The notes under the pieces: generated by a model
What the model was told of the DNA's origin: nothing
The model's database searches: none
Seen by the model: the letters and a program-made list of their open reading frames with translations, nothing else
Shown: piece after piece, positions 26,524 through 33,727 of the stretch
How the letters are laid out: the number at the start of each line of letters is the position of its first letter
Position numbering within the stretch: the first letter of the stretch is position 1
Program-made: the position numbers and the translations under genes
NCBI RefSeq assembly: GCF_016802865.1
Contig: NZ_JAEVHM010000002.1
Span: 1-64,000 of the forward strand
DNA: 64,000 bases
From: Micromonospora parastrephiae
GTDB lineage: Bacteria > Actinomycetota > Actinomycetes > Mycobacteriales > Micromonosporaceae
Direction: 5' to 3'

Positions 26524-27354
26524 TCAACCCTTCACCGCGCCGGCGGTCATGCCGGACACCACGTACTTCTGCGCCAACAGGTAGAAGGCGACGGCGGGCA
26601 GCGTGAACAGGAAGGCGACGGCCATCACCGTCTGGATCGGTGTGCCCAGTTCGCCGATGAAGTTCGCGATGCCGACGGAGGCCGGCTGCAACTCGGGATC
26701 GAAGATGAACGTCACCGCGAACACGTACTCGTTCCAGGCGTGGAAGAAGGCGATGACCGCGGTCGCCGCGATCGACGGGGCGATCAGCGGCACGTTGATG
26801 CGGGTCAGGACGGTGAAGGGCCGGCCGCCGTCAGCACGCGCCGCCTCCTCCAACTCCTTCGGGATGCCGTCGATCGCGCCCTTGAGGATCAGCGCGACGA
26901 TCGGCAGGACGAAGGCGGAGTTCACCAGGACGAGGCCGGTCAGCGAGTCGAGCAGGTCGAACCGGCGGAAGAGCGCGAACAGCGGTACGACCATGAGCGC
27001 CTCGGGGAGCATCTGCGTGAACAGCAGCACGACGGTCAGCACGGCCTTGCCTCGGAACGAGAACCGGGACAACGCGTAACCGAGCGGGATACCCAGGCCG
27101 ACGGACAGGACCATCGTGCCCACGGCGATCAGCAGGCTGTTCAGCAGCCACCCGGCTGCCTTGCCCTCGGCCAACGCGTCGACGAACACCCCGAAGCGGC
27201 CGACGTCCGGCGTGAGCCGGGGCTGCTCGGCGAACAGGTCGCCGTTGCTCGACAGCGCGGTGACGAGCATCCAGTACAGCGGAAACACCGCGACGCCCAG
27301 CACAACGAGCACGGCGACGATCCGCGCGGTGAGACCGAACCGGAAGCGCCTCAT
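26524..27354 (-). CDS. Sugar ABC transporter permease (MalG-like)
   Basis: A 276-residue permease. The ATG at 27354 overlaps the stop of the upstream permease gene (ATGA). Six hydrophobic segments are visible from VAVLVVLGVAVFPLYWMLVTAL to the C-terminal YVVSGMTAGAVKG ending, and the EAA loop reads PKELEEAARADGGRPFTVLTRINVPLIAP. It is the second membrane subunit of the second sugar importer of the island, in one operon with the sugar-acid catabolic genes, so a sugar acid or pentose oligosaccharide is a reasonable cargo. Confidence 0.9.
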   Translation of the reverse strand: MRRFRFGLTARIVAVLVVLGVAVFPLYWMLVTALSSNGDLFAEQPRLTPDVGRFGVFVDALAEGKAAGWLLNSLLIAVGTMVLSVGLGIPLGYALSRFSFRGKAVLTVVLLFTQMLPEALMVVPLFALFRRFDLLDSLTGLVLVNSAFVLPIVALILKGAIDGIPKELEEAARADGGRPFTVLTRINVPLIAPSIAATAVIAFFHAWNEYVFAVTFIFDPELQPASVGIANFIGELGTPIQTVMAVAFLFTLPAVAFYLLAQKYVVSGMTAGAVKG

Positions 27355-28304
27355 CGGACCTCCTCCTTCTCCACGGCACGGGCGACCAGTCGGCTGCCGG
27401 CGATGATGATGAGCGAGATGACGACGCCGACCATCCCGATGGCCGCCGCCGATCCGAGTTCCTTCGAGTCGAAGGCCTGCGAGTAGAGGGCGGTGACGAG
27501 CGTCTCGGTGGCGCCGACGGGTCCGCCCTTGGTCATCAGCCAGATGAGCTCGAACCGCCGCAGCGACCAGATCGTCATCAGCAGGGCCAGCAGTCCGACG
27601 GTCGGCTTGATGACCTGCCAGGTGACGGCGCGGAAGGTGGCCCATCGTCCCGCGCCGTCCACGGTCGCGGCCTCGTTGAGGTCCTGCGGAACGGACTGCA
27701 GTGCGGAGAGCAGCACCACGGAGGTGAAGGGGAACAGTTGCCAGATGGTCGTCGCGAGCACCGCCGGAAGCGCGTAGCGGGGACTGTCCAGGATCGCGCC
27801 ACCCGGGACGCCGAGTCCCACCGCGTCGAGAAGCCGGTTCACGATCCCGTACTGCGCGTTGAGCATCCAGGTGGCGATGAGCGCGACCGCGATGCCGGGC
27901 GCGGCCCAGGGGACGGTCACCAGCGCCCGTGCCACGCCGCGGCCCCGGAAACCCTTGTTGAGCAGGAGCGCGACGACGAGTCCGGCACCGACCGCGCCGA
28001 CGACACAGGCGAGCACGTAGACGAGCGTGATCAGCAGAGTGCGGTGGAAGTCGGGGTCGCCGAAGATCCGGTTGAAGTTCTCAAGCCCGACCCACTCGCT
28101 GCGGGTGGGGTTGAGCAGCCTCGTCCGGGTGAAGCTGAGGTACACCTCCTGAACGAGGGGCACCGCCTGGAAGACGAGGATGAACAGTGCGGCGGGGGCT
28201 AGGAACAGGTACGGCGTCCACCTGCTGCCGAGTGGACTGGGTCGACGCCGTGTCCCGGATCGGGGGGTTGTCTTCGGTGCTCCGGTCTGTTCGAGCACAG
28301 TCAT
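27351..28304 (-). CDS. Sugar ABC transporter permease (MalF-like)
   Basis: A 317-residue permease starting at the ATG at 28304 (AGAAGGA upstream). After a basic N-terminal tail come six membrane segments beginning WTPYLFLAPAALFILVFQAVPLV, with the EAA loop in PQDLNEAATVDGAGRWATFRAVTWQVIKP. It partners the MalG-like subunit encoded with a 4-nt overlap downstream, and the lipoprotein encoded 73 bp upstream. No ATPase is encoded in the operon. Confidence 0.9.
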   Translation of the reverse strand: MTVLEQTGAPKTTPRSGTRRRPSPLGSRWTPYLFLAPAALFILVFQAVPLVQEVYLSFTRTRLLNPTRSEWVGLENFNRIFGDPDFHRTLLITLVYVLACVVGAVGAGLVVALLLNKGFRGRGVARALVTVPWAAPGIAVALIATWMLNAQYGIVNRLLDAVGLGVPGGAILDSPRYALPAVLATTIWQLFPFTSVVLLSALQSVPQDLNEAATVDGAGRWATFRAVTWQVIKPTVGLLALLMTIWSLRRFELIWLMTKGGPVGATETLVTALYSQAFDSKELGSAAAIGMVGVVISLIIIAGSRLVARAVEKEEVR

Positions 28305-28377
28305 CGGGTTGGTCCTTCTCAGGATGGACGCTGCCGGCGCACGGACATCGGCGCCGGCAGCGTCGCCGTGTCGACCG

Positions 28378-29625
28378 TCAGCGGACCATTTCGGTCGCCT
28401 GCTGCTGAGCACGATCCAGCGCGGACTTGAGGTCGGCCTTGCCCTGCAGCGCCGCGACGACGTTCTGCACGACCACCTTGCGGATGTCCGGCGTCTTGGC
28501 TTCGAACCCCAGCACGATCTGCGGGAGACTGGTCTCGGTGAGCCCGTCGAAGACGGTGAGGAACGGGGTCGCCTTCAGCGATTCGGCGCTGCGCTGCGTG
28601 GTGGTGGCGACGCTGCTCGCGCCGAGGATCTCCTGCAGCTTGGCCTGGTTCTGTGGCTCCAGCGCCCAGCGGATGAAGGTGGCGGCCTCTTCCTTGCCCT
28701 CGCTCGCCTCGTTGATCACGATCGGTGCGAGGATCGCGCCCTGCTTCCGTACCGGGAACGGGATGGGCGCGACGCTGAAGTTCAGCTGCGCGTTCTGGCC
28801 GCGCGTCGCCGTCACGTACCCCCCGTTGTTGAGCTCCATCCCGACCTTGCCCTCGGCGAACATCCGCCGGAACGTCGCCGCGTCCGCTCCGCGTGGGATC
28901 ACGTTCGCGTCGTACAGGTCCTTGTACGCCTGTAGGCCCTTGAGGTTCTCGGGCGAGTTGATCGTCAGGTTCTTGCCGTCGGACCAGGCCCCGCCGAAGC
29001 CGTAGACATAGTTGAAGATGTCCTGCCAGACGCCGGCCTCCTCGGCCTCGGTCTGCCGGAACGCCAGGCCGTAGACGTCGCCCTTGGTCAGCGCCTTCGC
29101 GGTGGAGCTGAACTGCTCGTAGGTGGACGGCGGCGTCGGGATCAGGTCGGCGTTGTAGAACATCGCGTAGTTCGACGCCTCGAAGATGATGCCGTGCCGG
29201 ACGCCATCGTGGACCATGAACTGATCCGGCTGCTTGAGCAGGTCGTACCTGCCGACATCGATCATCTTGTCCAGAGGCGCGATCAGACCGGCGTCCGCGG
29301 CGGCCTCGAACTCGGGCATGTCGAAGCGGACCAGGTCGGGCCCCTTGCCGCTGCCCATCTGAGTGAGCACCGTCTGGCCGAAGGTCGGGTACGGCACTGC
29401 GGCGGCGGAGACCTGGACCTTGTCCTGGCTCTGATTGAACTCGTCGAGCCACTTGGTGAGCAGAGGCCCGCGGCCCGGGTCGCCGAAGGTCGAGGCGGCG
29501 AAGCTCAGTTTGGTGACGTCGTCGCCGGAGTCGCCGTCAGAGCCGCAACCGGTCAAGAGAGTGGCGACCAGGCCGAGGGCACATGTCGCCCTGGCGATGC
29601 CGAGGTGAGCGCGCTGGTTACCCAT
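28378..29625 (-). CDS. Sugar ABC transporter substrate-binding lipoprotein
   Basis: A 415-residue extracellular solute-binding protein, start at the ATG at 29625 with GGAG upstream. A signal peptide leads to the lipobox LLTGCGS. The body shows the family 1 pattern (STFGDPGRGPLLTKWLDEFNQSQDKVQVSA, MGSGKGPDLVRFDMPEFE, NNGGYVTATRG). First gene of a seven-gene operon: binding protein, two permeases, enolase-family dehydratase, FAH-family dehydratase, aldehyde dehydrogenase. Divergent from an IclR-type regulator, which probably controls it through the repeat at 29684-29736. Confidence 0.9.
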   Translation of the reverse strand: MGNQRAHLGIARATCALGLVATLLTGCGSDGDSGDDVTKLSFAASTFGDPGRGPLLTKWLDEFNQSQDKVQVSAAAVPYPTFGQTVLTQMGSGKGPDLVRFDMPEFEAAADAGLIAPLDKMIDVGRYDLLKQPDQFMVHDGVRHGIIFEASNYAMFYNADLIPTPPSTYEQFSSTAKALTKGDVYGLAFRQTEAEEAGVWQDIFNYVYGFGGAWSDGKNLTINSPENLKGLQAYKDLYDANVIPRGADAATFRRMFAEGKVGMELNNGGYVTATRGQNAQLNFSVAPIPFPVRKQGAILAPIVINEASEGKEEAATFIRWALEPQNQAKLQEILGASSVATTTQRSAESLKATPFLTVFDGLTETSLPQIVLGFEAKTPDIRKVVVQNVVAALQGKADLKSALDRAQQQATEMVR

Positions 29626-29683
29626 CGATTCTCCACAGTTACAGAACAGAGTCAGGGGGATTAATTGCAACGATCGTAGCGCC

Positions 29684-29736
29684 ATGTGCAACGGAGTCAA
29701 GTAGCGATTGCGTATCACGTCAACTACATTGCACAT
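29684..29736. promoter_or_regulatory. Divergent promoter region with inverted repeat, candidate IclR operator
   Basis: ATGTGCAA (29684-29691) and TTGCACAT (29729-29736) are perfect inverted copies 37 bp apart, in the 165-bp region between the transporter operon and the IclR-type gene. Further ATTGC/TTGCAAC elements lie close by. The location between regulator and target fits an operator. Binding is inferred. Confidence 0.5.
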
Positions 29737-29790
29737 GACGCAACGACAGCGGCGGCAGGAGCGCCGTCGCCCGAAAGGGAGACCTGGCCT

Positions 29791-30567
29791 GTGGCCCAAT
29801 CGATTCGTCGCGCGATCGACCTCATCCGTCGATCCGCGGAACGCCCACTGTCCCTCACGGAGGCGGCGGACGTGCTCGGCGTCCACAAGTCCACGGCCCT
29901 GCGGATCCTGCAGACGCTGGAGGCCGAGCGCTTCGTACGCCGCACCGGCGCGGGCACCTACGTGCTGGGCAGCGGGCTCATCGAACTGTCCGAGCTCGCG
30001 CTCGGCTCGATGGACCTACGCCAGTTCGCCGCCGCGCCCCTGCGGGCGCTGCAACGCGAGACCAGCCACACCGTGCACCTGGCCCAACTCACCGGCGACG
30101 AGATCATCTATATCGACAAGGTCGACAGTCCCGCGTTCGACGCGGTGAAGCTGCCGTCCCGGGTGGGGCGCGCGGTGTCGATCTACGCGAGCGCCGTCGG
30201 CAAGACGATCCTCGCCTACCTACCCCCCGAGGAACGCGACCGCCTTCTCTCGCACGTCGTCTTCGAGAGGTTCACCGACACCACCCTCGCCGACCACGAC
30301 TCCCTCGAAGCCGAACTCGCCCGCATCCGCGAGCGCGGCTGGGCCGCCGACAACGGCGAGCACGACGCCTACGTGATGTGCGTCGCCGCGCCGATCCGGG
30401 ATTCGCGCGGGCTGGTCATCGCCGCCGCCTCGCTCACGGCCATCGAGGTCATCGCCAACCTCGACCAGTTGAAGAGCAGCCTTCCGCTTCTTCTGAAGAC
30501 CGCGAACCAGATCTCGTCCGAACTCGGCTACACGCCGCCGTCCGCCGAAGGCCCGGACGGCTCGTAG
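29791..30567 (+). CDS. IclR-family transcriptional regulator
   Basis: A 258-residue IclR-type regulator started at the GTG at 29791 with AAAGGGAG upstream. The N-terminal winged helix-turn-helix reads PLSLTEAADVLGVHKSTALRILQTLEAERFVRR, and the C-terminal effector domain includes HLAQLTGDEIIYIDKVDSP, RVGRAVSIYASAVGKTILAYLP and a late ADNGEHDAYVMCVAAPI block, all standard for the family. Divergent from the second sugar ABC/sugar-acid operon, so it likely controls that operon in response to a pentonate or keto-deoxy acid. Confidence 0.92.
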   Translation: MAQSIRRAIDLIRRSAERPLSLTEAADVLGVHKSTALRILQTLEAERFVRRTGAGTYVLGSGLIELSELALGSMDLRQFAAAPLRALQRETSHTVHLAQLTGDEIIYIDKVDSPAFDAVKLPSRVGRAVSIYASAVGKTILAYLPPEERDRLLSHVVFERFTDTTLADHDSLEAELARIRERGWAADNGEHDAYVMCVAAPIRDSRGLVIAAASLTAIEVIANLDQLKSSLPLLLKTANQISSELGYTPPSAEGPDGS

Positions 30568-30612
30568 CGAAGGTGTCCGTGTTCGCGTCGAGCAGGTCGC
30601 CGATGCTCAGGA

Positions 30613-31335
30613 CTATCCGGCCCCGACGCCCCGCGCCGCCTCGATGACAGACTCGGCGACCTCGCCGGGCCGGGACACCGTCATCGCGTGGGAGGCGCCG
30701 GCCACCTCCCGGATCCCACGGGCGCCGGCCCGTTCGGCCATGAAGCGGTGCACCGCGACCGGGATGTTGTTGTCCGAGTCACCGAACACGAACCACGTGG
30801 GCAACGACTGCCACGGGGGCGTCGCCGTCGCCAGGCCCTCGCCGAGCGCCTGCTCGGTCACCGGTCGCTGCGTCCGGGCCATCAGGGCCGCCTGATCGTC
30901 GGACACGTCCGCGGCGAACTGCGCGTGGTAGGCGTCCTGGCCGATCGCCACCTCGTTGCCGCCGCTGGACACCGGGTACGAGACGAGGGTGTCGCCGAGC
31001 GTGCTGCCGGGGAACTTGCCGGACAGCGCCAGCGCCGACTCGCCCGTGTCCGGACAGAACCCGTTGACGTAGACCAGGCCACGCACCGTCGGTTCGTCCG
31101 CCGCCGCCTCCGTGATGACCATGCCGCCGTACGAGTGGGCGACGAGCAGGACGGGACCGCCGATTCCCCGGACCACGTCGCGCACGTACGCGGCATCTGT
31201 CGTGACACCGCGCAGGGGGTTGGCGACGGCCACCACGGAGTAGGCGGGACCGAGCCGCTCGATCACACCGTTCCAGCTCGCCGACTCGGCGAACGCGCCG
31301 TGCACGAGGACGACGGTGAGTTCCTGATCTGCCAC
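30613..31335 (-). CDS. Alpha/beta hydrolase of the EstC/salicylate-esterase-like type
   Basis: A 240-residue alpha/beta hydrolase; the GTG at 31335 has AAAGGAG about 10 nt upstream. Catalytic elements: VLVHGAFAESASW oxyanion region, nucleophile in VAHSYGGMV, and a C-terminal histidine in GASHAMTVS. No signal peptide. It is a paralogue of the hydrolase at 49307-50056, sharing ANPLRGV, AHSYGG and RFMAERAG blocks. Substrate unknown. Confidence 0.86.
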   Translation of the reverse strand: MADQELTVVLVHGAFAESASWNGVIERLGPAYSVVAVANPLRGVTTDAAYVRDVVRGIGGPVLLVAHSYGGMVITEAAADEPTVRGLVYVNGFCPDTGESALALSGKFPGSTLGDTLVSYPVSSGGNEVAIGQDAYHAQFAADVSDDQAALMARTQRPVTEQALGEGLATATPPWQSLPTWFVFGDSDNNIPVAVHRFMAERAGARGIREVAGASHAMTVSRPGEVAESVIEAARGVGAG

Positions 31336-31545
31336 GGCCGAGGGCTCCTTTGCTCCAGGACGGGGTGCTGGGCGTCCCGCCCGAGTACGTGGGCGGGGCT
31401 GATTACCCACCGTGAGCCGGGGAAACGTCGGATCGTCCTCGAAGCGAACCGTCCCGGAGCTGCCGGTGACTATCCGCTCCGCGCCGGCTCAGGCTCGCCG
31501 CGCCGGCTTCGATCATGACGAGTTCGGATGGCCCGACGCAGGCCC

Positions 31546-31812
31546 TCAGGACGCTTCGCGGACGCGCAGATCGGCCAGCCACACCTCGGCCAGGTCGCTG
31601 AGCGCGACACCGAGGACCTCGCTGAGGCAGACCACGGTGCCGAACGCCGGCGCCGGGAGCCGGCCCACCTCGATCTTGCGGAGCGTCTCCGGCGAGATGC
31701 CGGCCGCCATGGCCACCTCGACCGGGCTGCGGCTGCCTCGCGCGACCCGGAGCGCCGCACCGAGACGTTGCCCCGCTGCGATCTGTTCAGGTGTGAGCGG
31801 TGGGCGAACCAT
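31546..31812 (-). CDS. Small XRE-type helix-turn-helix regulator
   Basis: An 88-residue DNA-binding protein consisting of little more than a Cro/C1-type helix-turn-helix: RLGAALRVARGSRSPVEVAMAAGISPETLRKIEVGRLPAP, then a short helical tail. The ATG at 31812 has only a weak ribosome site. It is divergent from the methionine aminopeptidase gene, with the palindrome GGTATAAATATACC between them, so it probably represses both. Size and layout resemble antitoxin-type or local autoregulators. Confidence 0.82.
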   Translation of the reverse strand: MVRPPLTPEQIAAGQRLGAALRVARGSRSPVEVAMAAGISPETLRKIEVGRLPAPAFGTVVCLSEVLGVALSDLAEVWLADLRVREAS

Positions 31813-31877
31813 GTCAGCAGGATAGATCCGCCTTCTCGGACCGGCAACGCCGACGCGCGGGACCCCCCGATCAGCGT

Positions 31878-31891
31878 GGTATAAATATACC
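31878..31891. promoter_or_regulatory. Palindromic operator/-10 element between XRE gene and MetAP
   Basis: GGTATAAATATACC has perfect 6-bp arms around AA and is strikingly AT-rich for this genome. It lies 24 bp from the MetAP start codon and 66 bp from the XRE start, overlapping what would be the -10 region. A natural site for the XRE regulator. Confidence 0.6.
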
Positions 31892-31914
31892 GCCACGGAG
31901 AGGGAGGGTTGATC

Positions 31915-32733
31915 ATGATCGAGCTCAAATCCGCCGAGGAGATCGGTCGGATGGCCGTGACCGGCCAGTTCGTCGGCGAACTGCTGGCGGAGCTGCGTGA
32001 GGTCGCCGCCGTCGGGGTCAACCTGATGGACCTCGAACACCACGCCCGCCGCCGGATCAAGGAGCGCGGCGCCGAATCCTGCTACTGGGACTACACGCCG
32101 TCGTTCGGCCGCGGCCCGTTCCGCAACGTCCTGTGCCTCTCGGTCAACGACGCCGTGCTGCACGGCCTGCCGCACAGGTACGCCCTGCGCGACGGCGACC
32201 TCCTGAGCATCGACATGGCGGTCGGGATCGACGGCTGGGCCGCCGACTCCGCACTCTCCGTCATCGTCGGCAACCCCACGCCGGACGACCTGAAGCTGAT
32301 CGAGGCCACCGAGGTCGCACTGGAGGCCGGGATCGCCGCCGCCCGACCGGGCAACCAACTCGGCGACATCTCCGCCGCCATCGGCGAGGTCGCCCGCCGC
32401 TACGGCTACCAGGTCAATGACGAGTTCGGCGGGCACGGCATCGGCCGAACCATGCACGAGGCCCCACACGTGCCCAACAACGGCCGCCCCGGCCGGGGCA
32501 TGAAGCTCAAGCCCGGCCTGACGCTCGCGATCGAGCCGTGGTTCTGCCGCAGTACCAATAAGATCAAATTCGATGAGGACGGGTGGACGATCCGGTCCGC
32601 GGACGGCTCGCGGACGGCCCACTCCGAGCACACCGTCGCGGTCACCACCGACGGCCCGCAGGTGCTGACCCGCCGTCCCGGGCACGACACACGGCCGGGC
32701 AACCGCAGCGGGCAGCCGGCCGCGACGTCCTGA
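31915..32733 (+). CDS. map: Type I methionine aminopeptidase
   Basis: A 272-residue type I MetAP. The ATG at 31915 follows GGGAGGG with good spacing; a TTG two codons earlier is possible. Metal ligands are visible: D100 in LLSIDMAVG, D111, H174 in GGHGIG, E207 in LAIEPWF and a last Glu in SEHTVAV; H83 (VLHG) is the substrate-contact histidine. It removes N-terminal methionine from new proteins. The C-terminal 25 residues (Arg/Gly/Gln-rich) are an extension. Actinobacteria usually have another MetAP near the ribosomal genes; this extra copy has its own XRE regulator and palindrome, suggesting conditional expression. Confidence 0.92.
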   Translation: MIELKSAEEIGRMAVTGQFVGELLAELREVAAVGVNLMDLEHHARRRIKERGAESCYWDYTPSFGRGPFRNVLCLSVNDAVLHGLPHRYALRDGDLLSIDMAVGIDGWAADSALSVIVGNPTPDDLKLIEATEVALEAGIAAARPGNQLGDISAAIGEVARRYGYQVNDEFGGHGIGRTMHEAPHVPNNGRPGRGMKLKPGLTLAIEPWFCRSTNKIKFDEDGWTIRSADGSRTAHSEHTVAVTTDGPQVLTRRPGHDTRPGNRSGQPAATS

Positions 32734-32841
32734 CGAGCGCCCCTGGGACCGAGGAACACGTATACATTGGATCGGCTCGGTGAGCTGACCTTTGAGTAAG
32801 CGGCGACAGCCGTTTCCTACTATTTCCGTTCAAATCGGAAA

Positions 32842-32859
32842 CCTCCGCGCAAGCGGAGG
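32842..32859. terminator. Hairpin downstream of map
   Basis: CCTCCGC GCAA GCGGAGG is a perfect 7-bp stem with a tetraloop, 108 bp after the map stop. Together with the AT-rich flank it may end the map transcript, or on the other strand transcripts from the SLATT gene. The rest of 32734-33011 holds no gene I can support. Confidence 0.45.
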
Positions 32860-33011
32860 AAAGGGTATTTCGGCGCCTGCGCTCTCCTCGACCCTCGTCC
32901 ACGAGCCGTAGGCGGCCGCCGGCATCGCCTGGTCGCCCGATCGGCGGCAGGTCACCGATCCGCGCGGGCACAGCCGCCGGGCCACGGTGATCTCGTCGTC
33001 GCCGCCGCGGG

Positions 33012-33716
33012 TCAGGTACCTGTCGGCCGGGTCGGCGCCTGCTGGCGGTGGGCCGGGCTGATCGATCCCTCCAGCGTGCTCCTCGCCGTGGGTGCGGGCA
33101 GTACCAGGCCCGCAGCCGTCTGCTCCAGTTGAGCAAGGAGGTCATCGGCCCACATCGACGTCTCCTGGACCACCGCGCGCGCCGTCGCCGCGACGAGTGC
33201 TTCGACGAGGTGAAAAAACTCCTCCACCTGGTCGGGCGGAGGCGTGTCATGGCCGGCGTTGCGGCTCAACCAGGCCAGGTAGCTGACCCTTATCTCGTTG
33301 AGTTCCGACTGCAACACCGCCTGGGTGTGCATGAAGCGCATCCAGGACGAACTGAATCCGAAGAGTCGATCCGCGAGCAGGAATCCCCCGGCTGAAGCGA
33401 GGAGCACAAACCCCCACTCGGGCGCGGGCATGCCGGCGTTCGCGGCGTGCAGCAGGGGCACCAGTCCGCCGCCCACGCCGAACAGGATGGCCAACCCGCG
33501 GCAGGCCTTCGACCACCTTGAGCGACTGGTCTTGCGCCACAGGTACCAGCGAATGGCCGCTTCCGCTGACGCCTCAGCCCAGCTGAAGACCGCGGCCAGT
33601 CCCTGATAGGTGGCAGCATCCTCCCTGATCCGGGGCAGCGGCGGACCGGTGAAGTTACGCGGGGAGTCTGGGGCCGGCTGCCGGAACCCACCGGCAGCCC
33701 CGTTGGCAGTGCTCAT
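33012..33716 (-). CDS. SLATT-type two-TM membrane protein, probable effector
   Basis: A 234-residue protein started at the ATG at 33716. After a Pro-rich N-terminus, a helix with WAEASAEAAIRWYLWRKTSRSRWSK leads to two membrane segments (about residues 84-103, GLAILFGVGGGLVPLL, and 109-128, WGFVLLASAGGFLLADRLF) and a long amphipathic helix (MHTQAVLQSELNEIRVSYLAWL) followed by another helix. This layout is that of SLATT domains, two-TM effectors known to accompany SMODS and SLOG nucleotide-signalling systems and thought to form pores. It follows the 775-residue nucleotide-domain protein gene by 11 bp and must be co-transcribed. The family match is by pattern, so moderate. Confidence 0.7.
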   Translation of the reverse strand: MSTANGAAGGFRQPAPDSPRNFTGPPLPRIREDAATYQGLAAVFSWAEASAEAAIRWYLWRKTSRSRWSKACRGLAILFGVGGGLVPLLHAANAGMPAPEWGFVLLASAGGFLLADRLFGFSSSWMRFMHTQAVLQSELNEIRVSYLAWLSRNAGHDTPPPDQVEEFFHLVEALVAATARAVVQETSMWADDLLAQLEQTAAGLVLPAPTARSTLEGSISPAHRQQAPTRPTGT

Positions 33717-33727
33717 GCTCGCCGCAC

